64,000 nucleotides of DNA from Lutjanus erythropterus (GCA_020091685.1 CM034599.1:25171922-25235921), one strand, 5' to 3'; shown: positions 1-12,994, numbered from the stretch's first letter. Notes: generated by a model not told the origin, from the sequence alone. A program made the numbers and translations.

Positions 1-379
1 TCTCTCTAACTTCTGATGAGCAGGTCACTAAATAGAAGTGACTTGTTGCAGCTCAATTTCCAACTATTTTCTGCCTAACTTCTGCTGATCATGTCAGCTA
101 AAACTAGATGGGAATTAAGCTGACAACAATTCACTTCAATTTAGTGGCCTGTGTTACGTAAATGGTATCACTATTGACCCGATCGTCAGAAAATATATAT
201 CAGTTTTGGATAGTTTTATAGAACTTTCAAATACATTATCAGCTAATTACCTCATACTTACCATGAAATCAGGGACCTGTAAAATTTAGTGTTATCTTAT
301 ATTTTTCATATGTTATTGTCAATTTTCTATTTTCTATTTAGGCTATTTTGACTTATAGTGCTTTCCTTAATCTTTGTTT

Positions 380-722
380 ATGCTTTTTGTTGTGTTTATT
401 GTTATGCACACACATACCAAAGCAAATTCCTTATATGTGAAAATCTAATTGGTGACAAAACAAAAGCACTCACCATGGAAGAATTGTATTTGTGAGGTAA
501 CTACTGCAGACAGAGGTTAGTATCTGAAGTCAAGGAATGAATATGAGTGTCTCTTAATATAAATATGGCTTACGTGTCTCTTATGTTTGTTTTTTGTAAA
601 GCACTTTATAATTGTTGATTATTTTTGTGTTTGAGTGTAGGTGGTGACCGGTATATTTAACTGTCAGTGCACATGCATTCACTTATGTACTGTATATGTG
701 CACAGATCAGTATCTGTGTGTG
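380..722 (-). other. ubqln1: Probable ubiquilin 3' UTR
   Basis: This stretch follows the TGA at 725-723 and is AT-rich without further open frames that fit the gene. A minus-strand AATAAA at 400-395 is the nearest poly(A) signal. The 3' end is inferred from that signal only. Confidence 0.4.
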
Positions 723-2059
723 TCAGAGACTGAGCAGATGTTGTACAGCAGTGGTGAGGTCTCCTCCTGTACTGATGAGGGCCTGAAGGTTTGCCTGTCT
801 GTCTCTGAAGCCCATCGAGCTCAGCTGCTCCAGCTCCTCCTGGAACTCCTCACAACTGTGGACCTGACAGGACACAGACAAGACTTGACATGTCAACAGC
901 ACATCTGTACTTTCTTATTTGCCTACCCTGAACAAAATCACTGCTGGATGTGACCAGATGTTTTGTAGTGTGATACTACAGTACAGTGCAAGGGTGCCCT
1001 AACTTTATCCATTGAAGGCCAAATCTGCAACTTAATGGTAGGCTGCAGGCCAAAAGCAAACACCTATTATATTGTTAAGATGCAAAATGGGACCAAAATC
1101 CCAATTTCCCTTCAGTGATGTCCTGTACAAAGTGTCAGTATTGAAAAGTATGTTGTTAGAGTTAGAGTACTCATAATCAGACTATGATGCATTATAAAAA
1201 AGATTATAATGTATTACAACTATGAAAATGAAAAAAATACATTATAATCCTTGCCAAAAAATGTCAGTGAGTGTCCAGATACTTGACCTTATATGTCATT
1301 AAAAAATGCTTTATAATGTTTGGTGATTATTGTTATAAAGCATTATAAATATTTACATTTCTAACTTAATTATACTTTGTTATAAGCACAGTATAACACA
1401 TTATAAGAAGCAGACAACATAGTTATAAGGAAACAATGACATACCCCATAATTAATGTTAGCCAGTGCCTGTAGCATCTGTTGTACAAACTGCTGCTGCT
1501 GTTGCTCTGTCACTGTAGCAACCCCAGAACCACTTCCTGATTGGCTGTTATGGACAGAGTCAGATCGTAGCTCAGGGGCAGCATCAACATGGGCGCCAAC
1601 GTTTCCGAGTCCAGCCCTGCAAGACAGACATGGGGTGGAAAATTTTAAATGTCTTCGACGCACTTTGCATGAAAGTACTGCTGCCAAGAGCAGCACGGTG
1701 GTGCAGTGGTTTGCACTGCCGCCTTACAGCAAGAAGTGAGTTCGAATCCCCCAGCTGGCTGGCTGCGGGGAATCTCCTCGTGTTTGCGTGGGTTCTCCGG
1801 CTTCCTCCCACAGTCCAAAGTCATGCATGCTAGGTTAATTGGTGTGGCCTGTAGGTGTGAGTGTGACTAGTTGTCTGGCTCTATGTGTTAGCCCTGCGAC
1901 TTGTCCAGGGTGTATCCTGCCTCTCCCCCAATGTCAGTTGGGATAGGCTCCAGCCCCCCGCGACCCTTCTGGAATAAGCAGTTACAAAAAATGGATGAAA
2001 GGGTACTGCTTCCATCCAGAAACTGAACCATCTTGGGACTGATCTTCAGGTTGAGGTGC

Positions 2060-2092
<33 letters not shown>

Positions 2093-4496
2093 TTTGTGTT
2101 TTTATACTCACGTGGGTATCAGTGCAGGAGCCTCTGCAGCCAGAGTCTGGAGGGCCTGTTGGATTTGCAGCAGAGCTTCCATGGCTCTGGGGTTCAACAT
2201 GGCTGACAGCAGCTCTGGACTCTGCATCTACATATATGTATCACTGACCATAGTGAATCAAGATATTCATCATAAACAATAAGCACTGGACTGGAGCACT
2301 GGAGTTTACTAAAGAGACCAGTGTCCATCGTCTACTTACAAAATAAACATCTGCTTTAGGGTAAACAAGGATATCTATCTAGAAAAAAAATGTGTTGGTG
2401 AAAGTATCAAGACTGTAGTAGGCTTGGGGAATAATGAGTTACATGGAATGGGATTATGTATTTTGGATACAAAAAGGTAACTATTCCACTGTAGTTACAG
2501 ATAAAAAGAGACGTAATCAGACTACAGATATATTCAGTAAAAAATTGGCATTATTCGTAGGATTATAATTTTAAAATAAAGAATGATATACTACCATGCA
2601 CAGTGCACACACAGTTGCCACATTATCATGATGATCAATCAATCAGTCAGTCAATCAAGTCAATCAATCAGTATATTGCACACAACAAAGGAAGGAACAG
2701 CTGGACAAATTAATAAACCTAACAACAAACATACAGTAAAACACTTGGAGCTGCAAAGATTCATCTATTATTAATGGACTATTAACTTAATTCACATCTA
2801 TTATGATAATCAATTAATCGATTTTAGTTGTTTTTTGAGGAAAAAAAAAAGCAAAAATGCACTAATTTCAGCTTCTTAAATGTGAATATTTTCTGGTCTC
2901 TTTACTGATCTCTGACAGTGAACTGAATATATTTATTATATATATTACCACCAAGAACTTTAGGAAGCACTGATCAACATTTTTCACTATTTTCTGAAAT
3001 TAAAATAATCATTAGTTGCAGCCCTACAAACACTATATTAGGCTAAACAATTTCACTGTATTTTATATTAAGGTAATCAAAAAGCAACAGAAAGTAATCA
3101 AGTTACATTACTTTAATATTGTGATACTTGGATCATGTTACTGCCTACGTTTTCTAACAGGCAATTACATTTTTTAAGTAACCCTCCCAGTCCTGCGCTG
3201 TAGGTTACCTAGTTGCAGGAACTGAGTGTGTGTGTAATTGTGAGGCAGCTAAACTGACCTGTTGCAGGAAGTTAGGAATCTGCTGTCTCATCTGCTGCTG
3301 CAGCTGAGGATTTCCTGAGAACAAAGGGTGGCTCAGCAACATCTGAAACAGTGTAAAGACGAGATCTGCATGAGCTGTCTGAGTGTTTAAGATTAGTGTG
3401 AGAGATTATGGGGATAAGTTCACAAGAAGAGGGGTTGGTGATGGATTGTAGCCTGCCTCCATACCTGTGAAATGAAGTGCACATGATGTTTGTAGCAGTT
3501 CAGATGATAATAACAGAACCTAAACTAGAGTCCATCTCGTAGTAAAGTTACATCAGCTGCGACACCTGTCAGCATGTTGATGTTCCTACCCAGTGGCGGA
3601 ACGAGAACTGAAAATCTGTCCTCAAGTACAAGTACTGTTACATTACTGAAATATTAAGTATTTTATTGAAAAGGGTTCTTTCTGCTTCTATAAAATTTCA
3701 GTATAAATTACTCACAACTCCTGTACTGTTCTGCTCAGTGGTCACAGTCACCTCTCCAAACCTGTACATGCTGCAGCTTTTTGTCCGTCCATATGTCATG
3801 GTTTTCATTGGTGCGTTTTGTGGGCTACAGGCTACAAACAGACAGATGACAGATTCGAAAATTAATTCAAATTATAAGCTCACTCAGTCGTGAATAATGA
3901 TTTTAAAAGTAACTTAAATAGTGCACTCAGTTCTCCACCAGGCAACCCAAAAAATATATTTGGATATAATGCCTTTGTAATAACCTACATTTTAAATGAT
4001 TTTGACATAACAGGCATATTAATTCTTGAGTTATGGCCAAACCATGTTTTGTGAGGACACCTTGACCTTTGACCACCAAAATATAAGTTGTTCATCTTTG
4101 AGTCCAAGTGGCAATTTGTACCAAATTTGGAGAAATTCCCTCAAGCGTTTCTTTTATTTTGTATTTATAAGACTTGGACAGACATGAGGTCACAACGACC
4201 TTTCACCACCAAAATTTAATCAGTTCATCTTTGAGGTCAGTTGAACATTTGTGTAACGGTTGAAGAAATTCCTTCAAGGCGCTGTTAAGAAATTGTGTTC
4301 ACAAGAACTGCATGACCTGAAAACATAATGCCTGTGGCCACAGCTGTCCCTGGCATGGAGGCATAAAAAAAAGGTTTTTCAAAAACTGTAAATCACAGAG
4401 ATCCTTCAGCATACAGTCATGAATGTGCACAAAAAATTGGGCTGATCGGTCCAGTAGTACGTGAGATTAGCTGTGGACAAGCTCGAGGTCTGTTGA

Positions 4497-4544
<48 letters not shown>

Positions 4545-7500
4545 GCGATTGCATGATCACTTCCAGCTTTTGCCTGGCAGAGATGACTAAGTATTACATA
4601 CTGTAATGCATATTTAGGTATGGCTAAAATTGCAGACTTCTAAAAAGAAGTACAAGTACCCCTGGTTATTACATGAGTACTCATGGCTCAGATGACACTC
4701 ATCATCATACTCAGCCTTCATTTTGATCACACTACCCACCTGTGAAGTTTCATGACTGCATTCTTTACAGTTGTGATGCTGTTGTGTCAACAAAATCTGT
4801 CCACAGACACATAAACAACTGGCACAGTACTAGAAACCACTCTTGTGTTTGTTCCTGCTACAGAAGGTGCCTCCAGGACCATATTTTTCCATGATGACAC
4901 ACACACACACACACACAGACACACACACAAATACACACACAGACTCACAAGGTGTAAACAATACCAGCCAGGCTGGTAAAAATAACAACATGGCTGGGAA
5001 GAAGTAAATGCGCTGCAGCCTTCAAGTGAAAGTGAGCAACCTGTCTGGCTGTCATGTGTTCTCTGTCATGCATGAGTGTGTTTTCACCTGTGCAGCCAGG
5101 TCAGGGTTCTGGCTGAGGCAGTTCAGAACACTGCTGACATACGGCCCAGACAGCAGGCTCTCCATCAGTCCTGGACTGGCTGTGATCTCCTCCAGCAGCG
5201 ACTGCATGCCTGAGGAAAGAGGGAAAGAGAGGAGGCCACAGACACAAGACGAAGACAGAAGAAAGAAAGATGTATATTATAGTTTAGACATTTAGAAGTG
5301 ATGAAATGTTTTCTTGGTTTGTTTCATTAACTCACTATCTCATGACACTCACTAATGGGCAAGAAATTTTGTTTTTTCTCTTAGTGGAGTGAAACTGTGT
5401 GTGTAACTGTGTGTATTGTCGTGCCTGCAGTAGCAGAGCTCTGAGGGTTTGCGTCAGCTCTGGGCGTGGCGGTCAGTCCTCTCAGAGGATCTGTGGAGTG
5501 ACTGGAGAGAGGTGGAGGGGAGTCTGGCTGTTGATTCCCAGATGATGTTGTCACCTCTGGGGGTTCTCCTGTCTGGATCTGAGAGAGAGTAGAGGAGAGA
5601 AGAAACACTTCAAACAACAGATTAAAAACACAATATTAGTTTGAATTTATCTGGGCAGATCGTTCTGGAGAACATTATTTCCACACCTGTGGTGATTTGA
5701 CATTTTTTGTGTCAGTCTTCTGAAGGCCATCAGAGTCACCCGTGATAGTTTCAGGGTTTTCCTGTTCTGGCTGCACATTGTTTAATGCTCTGTCTTCATT
5801 ATGCATCACTTCATCTATCAGGTCGGGGTTCCTGATGAATTCTAGCACCTGGAAAGAGAAGCAAGAGCAGGAAGATACTAAACATATGGCAGGGAGAAAT
5901 TAATCACAGAAGGAGCAACTACGTTCAAGTCACAGTGAAATGAAAATTTATCGGGGGTTTTTCTCCTTTTAACTGTATCATATCTCTACCTATCTGCATT
6001 TATTGGCACAATTAAAAACAAGTTCCCCTGTACAATTAATGTCTTCCTTTGTCTTGCATTCAGACTGCAAAAACAATCAAACAAGAAAAATATGAAAATG
6101 CAACAAACAAAAACAATATCAGGAAAGATAATGAGAAAAGAACATTAATAAAGTAACCGAGGAACACTATGTACAACTTAAATATACAGAATCAAATATA
6201 CAATATACAGTATGAAAAATCTTGCAAAATGTACCAGCAGTAGAAATGTAAAAATCTATCAATCATTTGTGCATATTTTAAGTATATTTAACATGATTTT
6301 AATTCATGATTTATTTTATGATTTCTTCTAACCATGTACTCCTGGGACATCTGTTACGAACATTTAGTAATATGAACATGAAGGAGGATGTTCATTACTG
6401 TTGTAATTAAATGTCATATAGTGAATAATGCCATCTGCAATGCAAAGTTGACATTGTTTGAGATGTCCTTATTATGACAACTTGACACTGATCAAGACAG
6501 CATAACCTTTAAATATCTTTGATATGACAACTTGACATAATCAAACATTTGGTTTTAAGTTTAAACATTACATTTAACTGTTATATGTGGTTGGTTTTGA
6601 TATTGGCCATTATGAGATCATTATAAATGTGTCATTAATATTTTCCTTGACTTCAAGTAAAGTTGTACCATTCAGACTTCTCATAAAGATATCATTAAAT
6701 GTTATAAGTCCAGTTTGATGACAGACTATCTAATTTAACTTAAAGAATTGGACAGCTTGTTGTTAAAGGAAGCTAACCACTGTCTGCTGTTATCTGTATC
6801 TCAGGTCAAGTTGTCATTATAAAGACTTCCATAACAATGTCAACTTTGCATTAAAGATGACATAATTGACAGAATGAAACTTAATGACAACAGTCATTAA
6901 CATTCATGAAGACTCCTTCATGTTCATGGCAGGTGTCATGACATAATCATGACAATGTTATGACAGTCTTATGGACACTGCTTTAAATAAAGTGTTACTT
7001 AAAACTCAATAAAAACTTAAAACTTTATGCCACTTTGACAACTTTTAATTTAAAGAAATGACACAAAATATGTTGCTTCAAAAATATGCACAGACTCTTC
7101 ATGTTCATGGCAGGTATCATGACATGGTTATTATGACAATCTTATGCACACCCCTTCAAATAAAGTGTTACTGATTTTTATCATGGCGGCTCACACATGG
7201 CAGTGCTTTGTAACAGTAAAAGCTGCCACTACCAACTCTCAACAAATCTATAAACACTTCAAACACACACTCACACGTGTTTTGTCCACACCTGTGTGAT
7301 GACATCTGCATTGTTGAGCATATCTGCCACCTCTGGGTTCGTCTGCAGGAGCTGCTGAATTTGGGGATTGGACAGAATGAGCTGTCTGGTCAGTTGGGGG
7401 CTGGAGGCAGAGAGGGTGCTCTGCACAAAGGGACTGTCCAGAATGCGGCGCATCATCTGTGGGTCGGCCAACAGCTGGCTCTCCATCTGGCGCTGGAGCA

Positions 7501-9560
7501 CAGAGAAGAAGCCAGGACCGCTGTTTGTTAGGCCGAGACTGTCCAGACCTTCCACTGAAAAGCAGATCAAAAGAACAGGATTATGTGAGCTCAGAAAGAG
7601 AGGGGAGGAAAAATGAAGACTGGAAAGTACTGTAACACATACAGCGTGAAATGCAAATGTGATGTGAGAAATAGCAGAAAATAATTGTAGGTGAGGGGAG
7701 TTCTTACCAAGGCAGAGTGGAGAGGTGGGAGGTGGTGTTAAATTATCGGACTCAAGAGGGACTGTGAGCTCTGATTGGACCAGTTGTGGAGGAGGGTCAC
7801 AGGTGGGAGCAGCAGACGAGTGCTGAGGTCTGAAAGGATGGACTGAGTCAGAATATACAACTCCAGTACTATAGTAAAAACTGTATACACATGTCTGTGG
7901 AGGGTTGCTTATTTTTTTTCCATCAATTAAACAGAATGTTTTGTTTTATTTTTTCCCTTTAATTAAACAGAATGTTTAGTTTTTTCCAGGATCATTTTTC
8001 TAAGTTATTTTTTTAATCTGTCATAAGCACATTGTGTTTAAATGATTTTAGTGTTAGAGAACACAGAGTTGTGGTGCACTTCAGCCTCTTGTGGCCAAAA
8101 TGAACATTACAACAACAAACACTTAAAAAAATTCATCATGACAAAAATACAATTTTCACCCCCCCCTCTCACACATACCGTTTTAGTTTATTTTTTATTT
8201 TATATTTATTTTTTATTTAAAAAATTAAGGAACTAAGGAAATTAAAGAAAGATAGCGTATTATGCTTTATGGATTTTTCACTTTCCTTTACTGCATCATA
8301 TAATTTTTTGTGCGTGTAAAAGTTTTGCAAAGTTACAAAACCAAAGTTATCTCTCTTCAAGTTATAAACACAGGTGAGACAAAATTAGATCTGACTTATA
8401 AAATGGATCACCAGATTTTTTTTCTCACTTGCTTGCTTGTAATTCATCACATAATTTCCTTTGCCAATTGTGTAAAATCATTGCTAAATTTAAAAGCAAA
8501 AAAGGAAAAAAATATTTACAAAGTAAACTGAAGTAGAATAAATCAATATTTTAGTTCCATTTGTCATGCTCCATGCTTACAAACATAACCTGTAACTTTA
8601 AAAAAAACAAACAAATCACCTTTAAATTCAGGCACAGATACACAGATCCAACTTAATTTTATTGTATTAGTGCAGCATGCAAGTCTACCAGCCTGTCTCA
8701 CAGGACTTTACAGAAATGACTACACCAACAATCATGAGACACTGTGGTGCAGTTCTATATTTAGCAGTGCTTCATTTTCTGCCTTACAATGACACTGCAA
8801 AGTTAAGTCTTTGTTATCTACATACCTCACATGCATAGTACTTCTGTTTGAATAGTGACCTACTTCATCTGAAGCCCTATTGAAATGTGCAGTAACAGAG
8901 TAGCCTTTGGAGATTTATTGGTGTTTTACAAGAAAATACAGAGCTGAGCTCAACCTAACCTGGTCTTATTTTTACTCCACTGTATGTTCAGGCTCATTTT
9001 CTCCTCATCCTTCTCCTTTCTTGCGAATGGTCATAGTGCGCTGCTGGATCATAAATCATAAAAGAAGCTCCACTCTCTTCCAGACGTCTGACCTTTAGAA
9101 TAATTATTCTCGTGTTTACCTCTGGATCATGCAGAGTCTGACTGAGCCATCTTGGTCTTTAAGGTGACTCAGGAGTTCTGACTCTCTGAGGACGCGGCCG
9201 GAGTGGATCAGCACCAGCTGGTCTGCTGGGACCCCCAGCCGCTCTGATAGACCATATCTCAGCTGCACACACACACACACATCAAAACATTACACTATTA
9301 TTATTAAAATTATTATTATTGTTGTTGTTGTTGTTAAAAAGATCACGTTGAAGAGCAAATCACGCCATTTTACGCACACAGCCAGCAAGCACCGGAGTTA
9401 AAGCCCACATCAGTGTTTGGTTTCTGACCTGACTGAGGGTGCAGCTTCCTTTGACGGAGAATTCTTTGCTCTCTGTGGGACTTTTCACAGAAATATGGAT
9501 CCTTTCAGACCTCTGGCGATCCCTCGGTGCTCTCTGTTCATCTTTCACCGCGCCTGACAT
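723..9560 (-). CDS. ubqln1: Ubiquilin, UBQLN1-position (11 coding exons, 534 aa)
   Basis: Coding exons in transcript order: 9560-9429, 9262-9120, 7829-7708, 7554-7292, 5848-5687, 5578-5425, 5209-5088, 3342-3259, 2221-2112, 1616-1445, 863-723 (TGA 725-723). All phases close, giving 534 residues. Residues about 18-92 form a ubiquitin-like domain ([13 protein letters not shown]). Residues about 145-270 and 327-430 carry the NP-rich STI1-type repeats ([43 protein letters not shown]). The C-terminus is a UBA domain ([20 protein letters not shown]). Ubiquilins carry ubiquitinated clients to the proteasome through the UBL and UBA domains. The protein is shorter than human UBQLN1 (589 aa) and divergent in the linkers. 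The name rests on gene order beside gkap1; another ubiquilin paralogue cannot be excluded. The exon 6 donor appears to be GC (see findings). Confidence 0.9.
1690..1990 (+). repeat. tRNA-derived SINE-like repeat
   Basis: The head carries Pol III-like A and B boxes (GGTGGTGCAGTGG and GAGTTCGAATCCC). The body matches my memory of a very common fish interspersed repeat (CTTCCTCCCACAGTCCAAAG, then GGGATAGGCTCCAGCCCC). It lies in ubiquilin intron 9, antisense to the gene. Another copy lies at 45350-45692 on the minus strand. Confidence 0.8.
2062..2090. repeat. (TG)n microsatellite
   Basis: Uninterrupted TG dinucleotide run, just inside ubiquilin intron 9 (about 20 bases from the exon 9 donor). Confidence 0.95.
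2746..3028 (-). repeat. Dispersed 'GGGCTGCAAC' repeat, copy 1
   Basis: It ends with the reverse complement of GGGCTGCAACTAATGATTAT and begins with a GCTGCAA motif, so the ends are roughly inverted. Related copies lie at 30949-31230, 39652-39885, 48850-49088, 55866-56180, 58247-58520 and 60378-60733. It is probably a non-autonomous DNA element; the family name is not certain. Confidence 0.6.
4020..4370 (+). repeat. Dispersed repeat with internal duplication
   Basis: The phrase GACCTTTGACCACCAAAAT plus 'GTTCATCTTTGAG' occurs at about 4068 and again, diverged, at about 4197. The tail reads GAAAACATAATGCCT...GGAGGCATAAA. This matches a repeat commonly seen in fish introns. It lies in ubiquilin intron 7. 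Confidence 0.65.
4498..4543. repeat. (CA)n microsatellite
   Basis: Perfect CA run in ubiquilin intron 7. A second, interrupted CA tract lies at 4896-4950. Confidence 0.95.
6340..7175. repeat. Teleost dispersed element(s) with 'GTTCATGGCAGGTGTCATGA' end
   Basis: The segment contains GTTCATGGCAGGTGTCATGA followed by AATAAAGTGTTACT at about 6919-7000. A second, shorter copy of the same end follows at 7099-7173 (GTTCATGGCAGGTATCATGA). Motifs such as GACATAATCATGACAATG repeat within it. It is probably nested or tandem copies of a non-autonomous DNA transposon filling ubiquilin intron 4. Confidence 0.6.
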
Positions 9561-9780
9561 CTCAGTCTGTCCGGCCTGGAGGTGGTGGAGAAGAGCGGAG
9601 CTGAAGAGCGCACAGTCCCGAGCCGGAGGAGAGGACCGTCTGCGTCCCGATGACTCGGCAGAAAGTTATGGGGATGGATGGAAGTGCGCCAGTCAGCTCT
9701 GACCCGACTGACTGCACAGGGTGTTGTTCACAAATCCTACACCTTTTTATTTCATTGGCTTTACAGTGTAGCATACAGTT
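9561..9780 (-). promoter_or_regulatory. ubqln1: Ubiquilin 5' UTR and probable promoter
   Basis: GC content rises sharply here compared with the surrounding AT-rich DNA, directly upstream of the ATG at 9560-9558. The ATG was chosen because it opens the exon encoding the first strand of the UBL and gives an N-terminal extension of about 17 residues, as in other ubiquilins. No TATA box was recognised and the start site was not determined. Confidence 0.4.
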
Positions 9781-10439
9781 CTTTACACGAATGTCAGCAC
9801 CAAGACCGGCAGTCTGATGAAATTATTTCATGCCTATTAGTTATATAACCGGAGTCGACTTAAAGTGATATACACCACAAAATCAGTCCCAGACTATGCG
9901 CTGATTTTTTCACCTTACCTCCCAGACTGTAAAGAAGACATCTTATCAGACCTTAAAAACACAGGGAATCATCCAAATGTCTCCAAACTGGCTTGAACAT
10001 TTTATGCCACTTACATTTCTACTTCACTACATTTATTGGACACTTATTTACAATACCTTACTTAATATATAAGGAAATACTGTGGCACACTGTGTGACTT
10101 TTCAAGTTGGTTTAACTTGCAAATGCAAGTTCACCTGCTGCCTTGAAAATTAAGTTAGCTCAACATGAATATTACCTTTGTTTATTCATTCATTCAACCT
10201 TTATATATTTCTTGGGAATACATCGAGGGGCGGCCCTCATTTCCAATGATGCTGATATTACATTAGGCAGCAAAGCAGAAATACAATAGAAACAAAACAA
10301 GAAAAGATAGAGAGATAATAAAATAAATAGCCAATAAGAAATCTACGATTGATTAATGCAATTTCTGGTTAAAACATGTACATGTAAGAACAATAAGACT
10401 TCTAAGCATGTTAATGAATAGATAATAATGTCACACCAC

Positions 10440-11350
10440 AGGCAATCATCAAGGACACTGAAATGAATGTACTTTCTCAGGAGGACCACAAAGATATCTG
10501 CAAGATCTCACCGGCTGTCAGTTCACAGAAGTCTTGTGATTCTGGCAAGATATCTACAGGAAAGGACCAGCCAGCAGTAAAACAGAGTCAGACGTCAGAG
10601 ACTCAAAATCTGTCTCTCCACTTCCTGAAAAAACATCTCCCACTGTCTTGATATGCAGTGAAGACATCAGCTCTGACCATCTCACTCCCTTAATTTCATC
10701 CCTCACTGGCTCAGCCAAACTAGTGGAGCATTGTGAACCATCACTGGTCCATCTGGGAGCTGAGAAAAATGTGGATGAACTTTCTGAGACACACAGCAGT
10801 GATGTGCAGTTCATCTTTTCATCCTCTTAAGCAGATGTCTCCCATTACTAAAGATGGCCCTAGTGAGGACATCAACGCAGTTGAGAAAGCAGACTGGAGC
10901 TCTGTCTCTTCAGCAGTAACCCAGCTCAGTGGCCTGGAGAATACCTTCTACACCCTGGTCAAGGAATTCTTCAACGGCCTTACACTTGAATAGAATTGTG
11001 GTATTTGTTGTGTGCATTTTAATTTTTGTGTTTTAACTTTGTTTCCCCTTTTTTTTATTTTAGGCAGCGACTGAAATAAGCCGTGGTATTTATCACATGA
11101 ATGTGAAGGACAAGCTACTTGACATGCGTGTGGACGTGCTGACGCTCATCCTGATACTCTGACGAACGCCATCTGTCAGAATCCCATCACTTTCCAGCCA
11201 GGTGGGATAGAGACATTTAGGCAGAAGCTGCTCTCAGAGCTTCTCTGGATGAAATTTGACATCACTGAGGACAACATCCAGCAGACTTTTGGGAGCTTTT
11301 TAGGCAAGACTTTCTGTGGTGTGGTTAGTGCGAAAACATCAGTCAAAATA
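10440..11350 (+). pseudogene. Unidentified frameshifted coding remnant
   Basis: Several stretches read as protein-like sequence but in successive different frames. These are 10463-10651 (MNVLSQEDHKDICKISPAVS), about 10540-10830 (SEDISSDHLTPLISSLTGSA), 10834-10993 (AVTQLSGLENTFYTLVKEFF), 11064-11162 (KDKLLDMRVDVLTLIL) and about 11140-11345 (GGIETFRQKLLSELLWMKFD). Each ends in a stop or slips into the next frame. A pyrimidine tract plus AG precedes 11065. This could be a decayed gene, a retrocopy, or badly resolved exons. I do not recognise the family. Composition is rich in S, D, E and L. Confidence 0.35.
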
Positions 11351-11362
11351 CCACCCTCATTC

Positions 11363-11433
11363 ACAGTGAGTTTGCATGTACTTCCCATGTTTGTGTGGGT
11401 TTTCTCCAGATGCTCTGGTCTCCTGCCACAATA
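11363..11433 (+). repeat. Fragment of the SINE-like repeat body
   Basis: It shares TTTGTGTGGGTTTTCTCCAG and CTGGTCTCCTGCCACA-like blocks with the element at 1690-1990. It is truncated at both ends and abuts the coding-like remnant. Confidence 0.55.
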
Positions 11434-12988
11434 AAAAAAAAGCAACTCCCCATTTTAAGTAGTTAGATTGAAGGGTGAAGAAAACATCACAGTTAGCAAA
11501 AAACATTTTATGCTGTTTATGACTGCCATTTTACTTTAAAATCAGGAATCTTAATTTAATACACAGCTTTGTTAAGTACTTGATTGTGTTTGAACAATCA
11601 TAGCATTCAAAGGCCAGTTATTTTTGAATGACAGACTGTTGCTTTGACAAATAGACTTTTGCTATGGATGCAGATCTGAACATTTTCTCTGGAAGAGCAA
11701 AACAAACATTTTTAAATCAATAAATAAAAAATATATATATATAGTGTCAAATTACTGATTTTTAAGTAACTTTGCAATAAACAGGATAACATACAGCGAG
11801 TATTTTGCATCACCCCAAAAACAACAAATGACAACATACACTATCAATTCCTTTTAAGTTGAAAAAGTTATGTGTCTGGACTGCCTTAAGTTGACTGAAT
11901 TTGCAAAGACAGGTTGAGCCACTTTTGTAATTATTGAAAAAAAAAAAACGTTTATGTTCAAATGAACTTGACATCAATTCAGTTGTGCCTGAGAAAACAC
12001 GTTCAGTAAACTAAAGATATTATGTTAAACCACTCTTCAGTCACAGTGACAAACGTTACATTTCCCTTGTACAATTTCTCAGGTGCTGCAACAGCTCACC
12101 ATGCATGCTGGGAAGTCTGCTAATATGCTGGTTGTGTCTTTAAAAAACTTAATGAGTTCGTTGAACTCCATACAACACATTTGTTCAACTCATCATTTCA
12201 AGTCAGAAGTTAGAAGAATTCATGTTTGAGTTCTCAAGTGTTCTGAAAATAAATAGGCCAACTAGATTTTCAAGTTTAATTAATTTGAACAAACATAACT
12301 GGTATAATTTACATCAAGTTAATGAGAAAAGATTGGTTGATACCTGTACAGTTTTTCACAGTGAATGGATTTATTTTGCAATAATGACTCATTCACTGTA
12401 TGTTATCCCTTGTGTAGCTTTGAGTTATGACAAATGAGTAAGTTAGAAATATACAGCAATAGGACTGTGAAACAGTATCAACTTAAGCAACTCTTAAATG
12501 ATATTTTTTATATTTATTATAACATGAAAGCATTATCCATAATGAGTACTTTTTCTTTTGATACTTAAGGTGCATTTTGCTTCTGTACTTTTACTTAACT
12601 TTTTCTTGTACTGGAGTATTTTTAGACGATAGTATTTCTTCTTTTACTTAAGTAAAGGATCTGAGTAGGCCTACTTCTTCCACTGCTACTCTGTTCTCTT
12701 CGCACCCAAAAATGAAAATTCAGTCATTCTCACGCTCACCTTCACGCCGACTGAATTTGCAGAATCTCCAAAACAATTTAAGTGTATGGTGACCAACTGC
12801 CTCCAGACAGCTTGTCTGGTGTAAAAGTTATTATGAAGTGAAGTGGTGGCAGTAAGTTGTGGATGGCTGTGCTATAGCCATATAAAATGACTGGCTACAG
12901 TTGCATTTTGTATTTAAGACTCAGAGCACCCCCTAAAATCTTGAGATTTATGACAATGTACAAAATAATTTTTTCACTGAAAAAGAAT

Positions 12989-12994
12989 TTTATT
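12989..12994 (-). terminator. gkap1: Candidate gkap1 poly(A) signal
   Basis: Minus-strand AATAAA, 460 bases downstream of the gkap1 stop codon. The 3' UTR would run from 13453 to about 12970 and include a TG/CA microsatellite. Confidence 0.4.

Larger units (their letters stand above)
9800..12950. other. Intergenic region between ubiquilin and gkap1
   Basis: It is AT-rich. It holds the plus-strand coding-like remnant at 10440-11350 and a short SINE-body fragment at 11363-11433. The rest, 9800-10430 and 11440-12950, shows no exon I could support on either strand. Human IDNK lies at this position, but no gluconokinase P-loop exon was recognised. Confidence 0.6.

Noticed and set aside
2056-2282. 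Plus-strand frames with VCVCVC runs
   Set aside because: They are translations of the (TG)n microsatellite and lie opposite ubiquilin exon 9.
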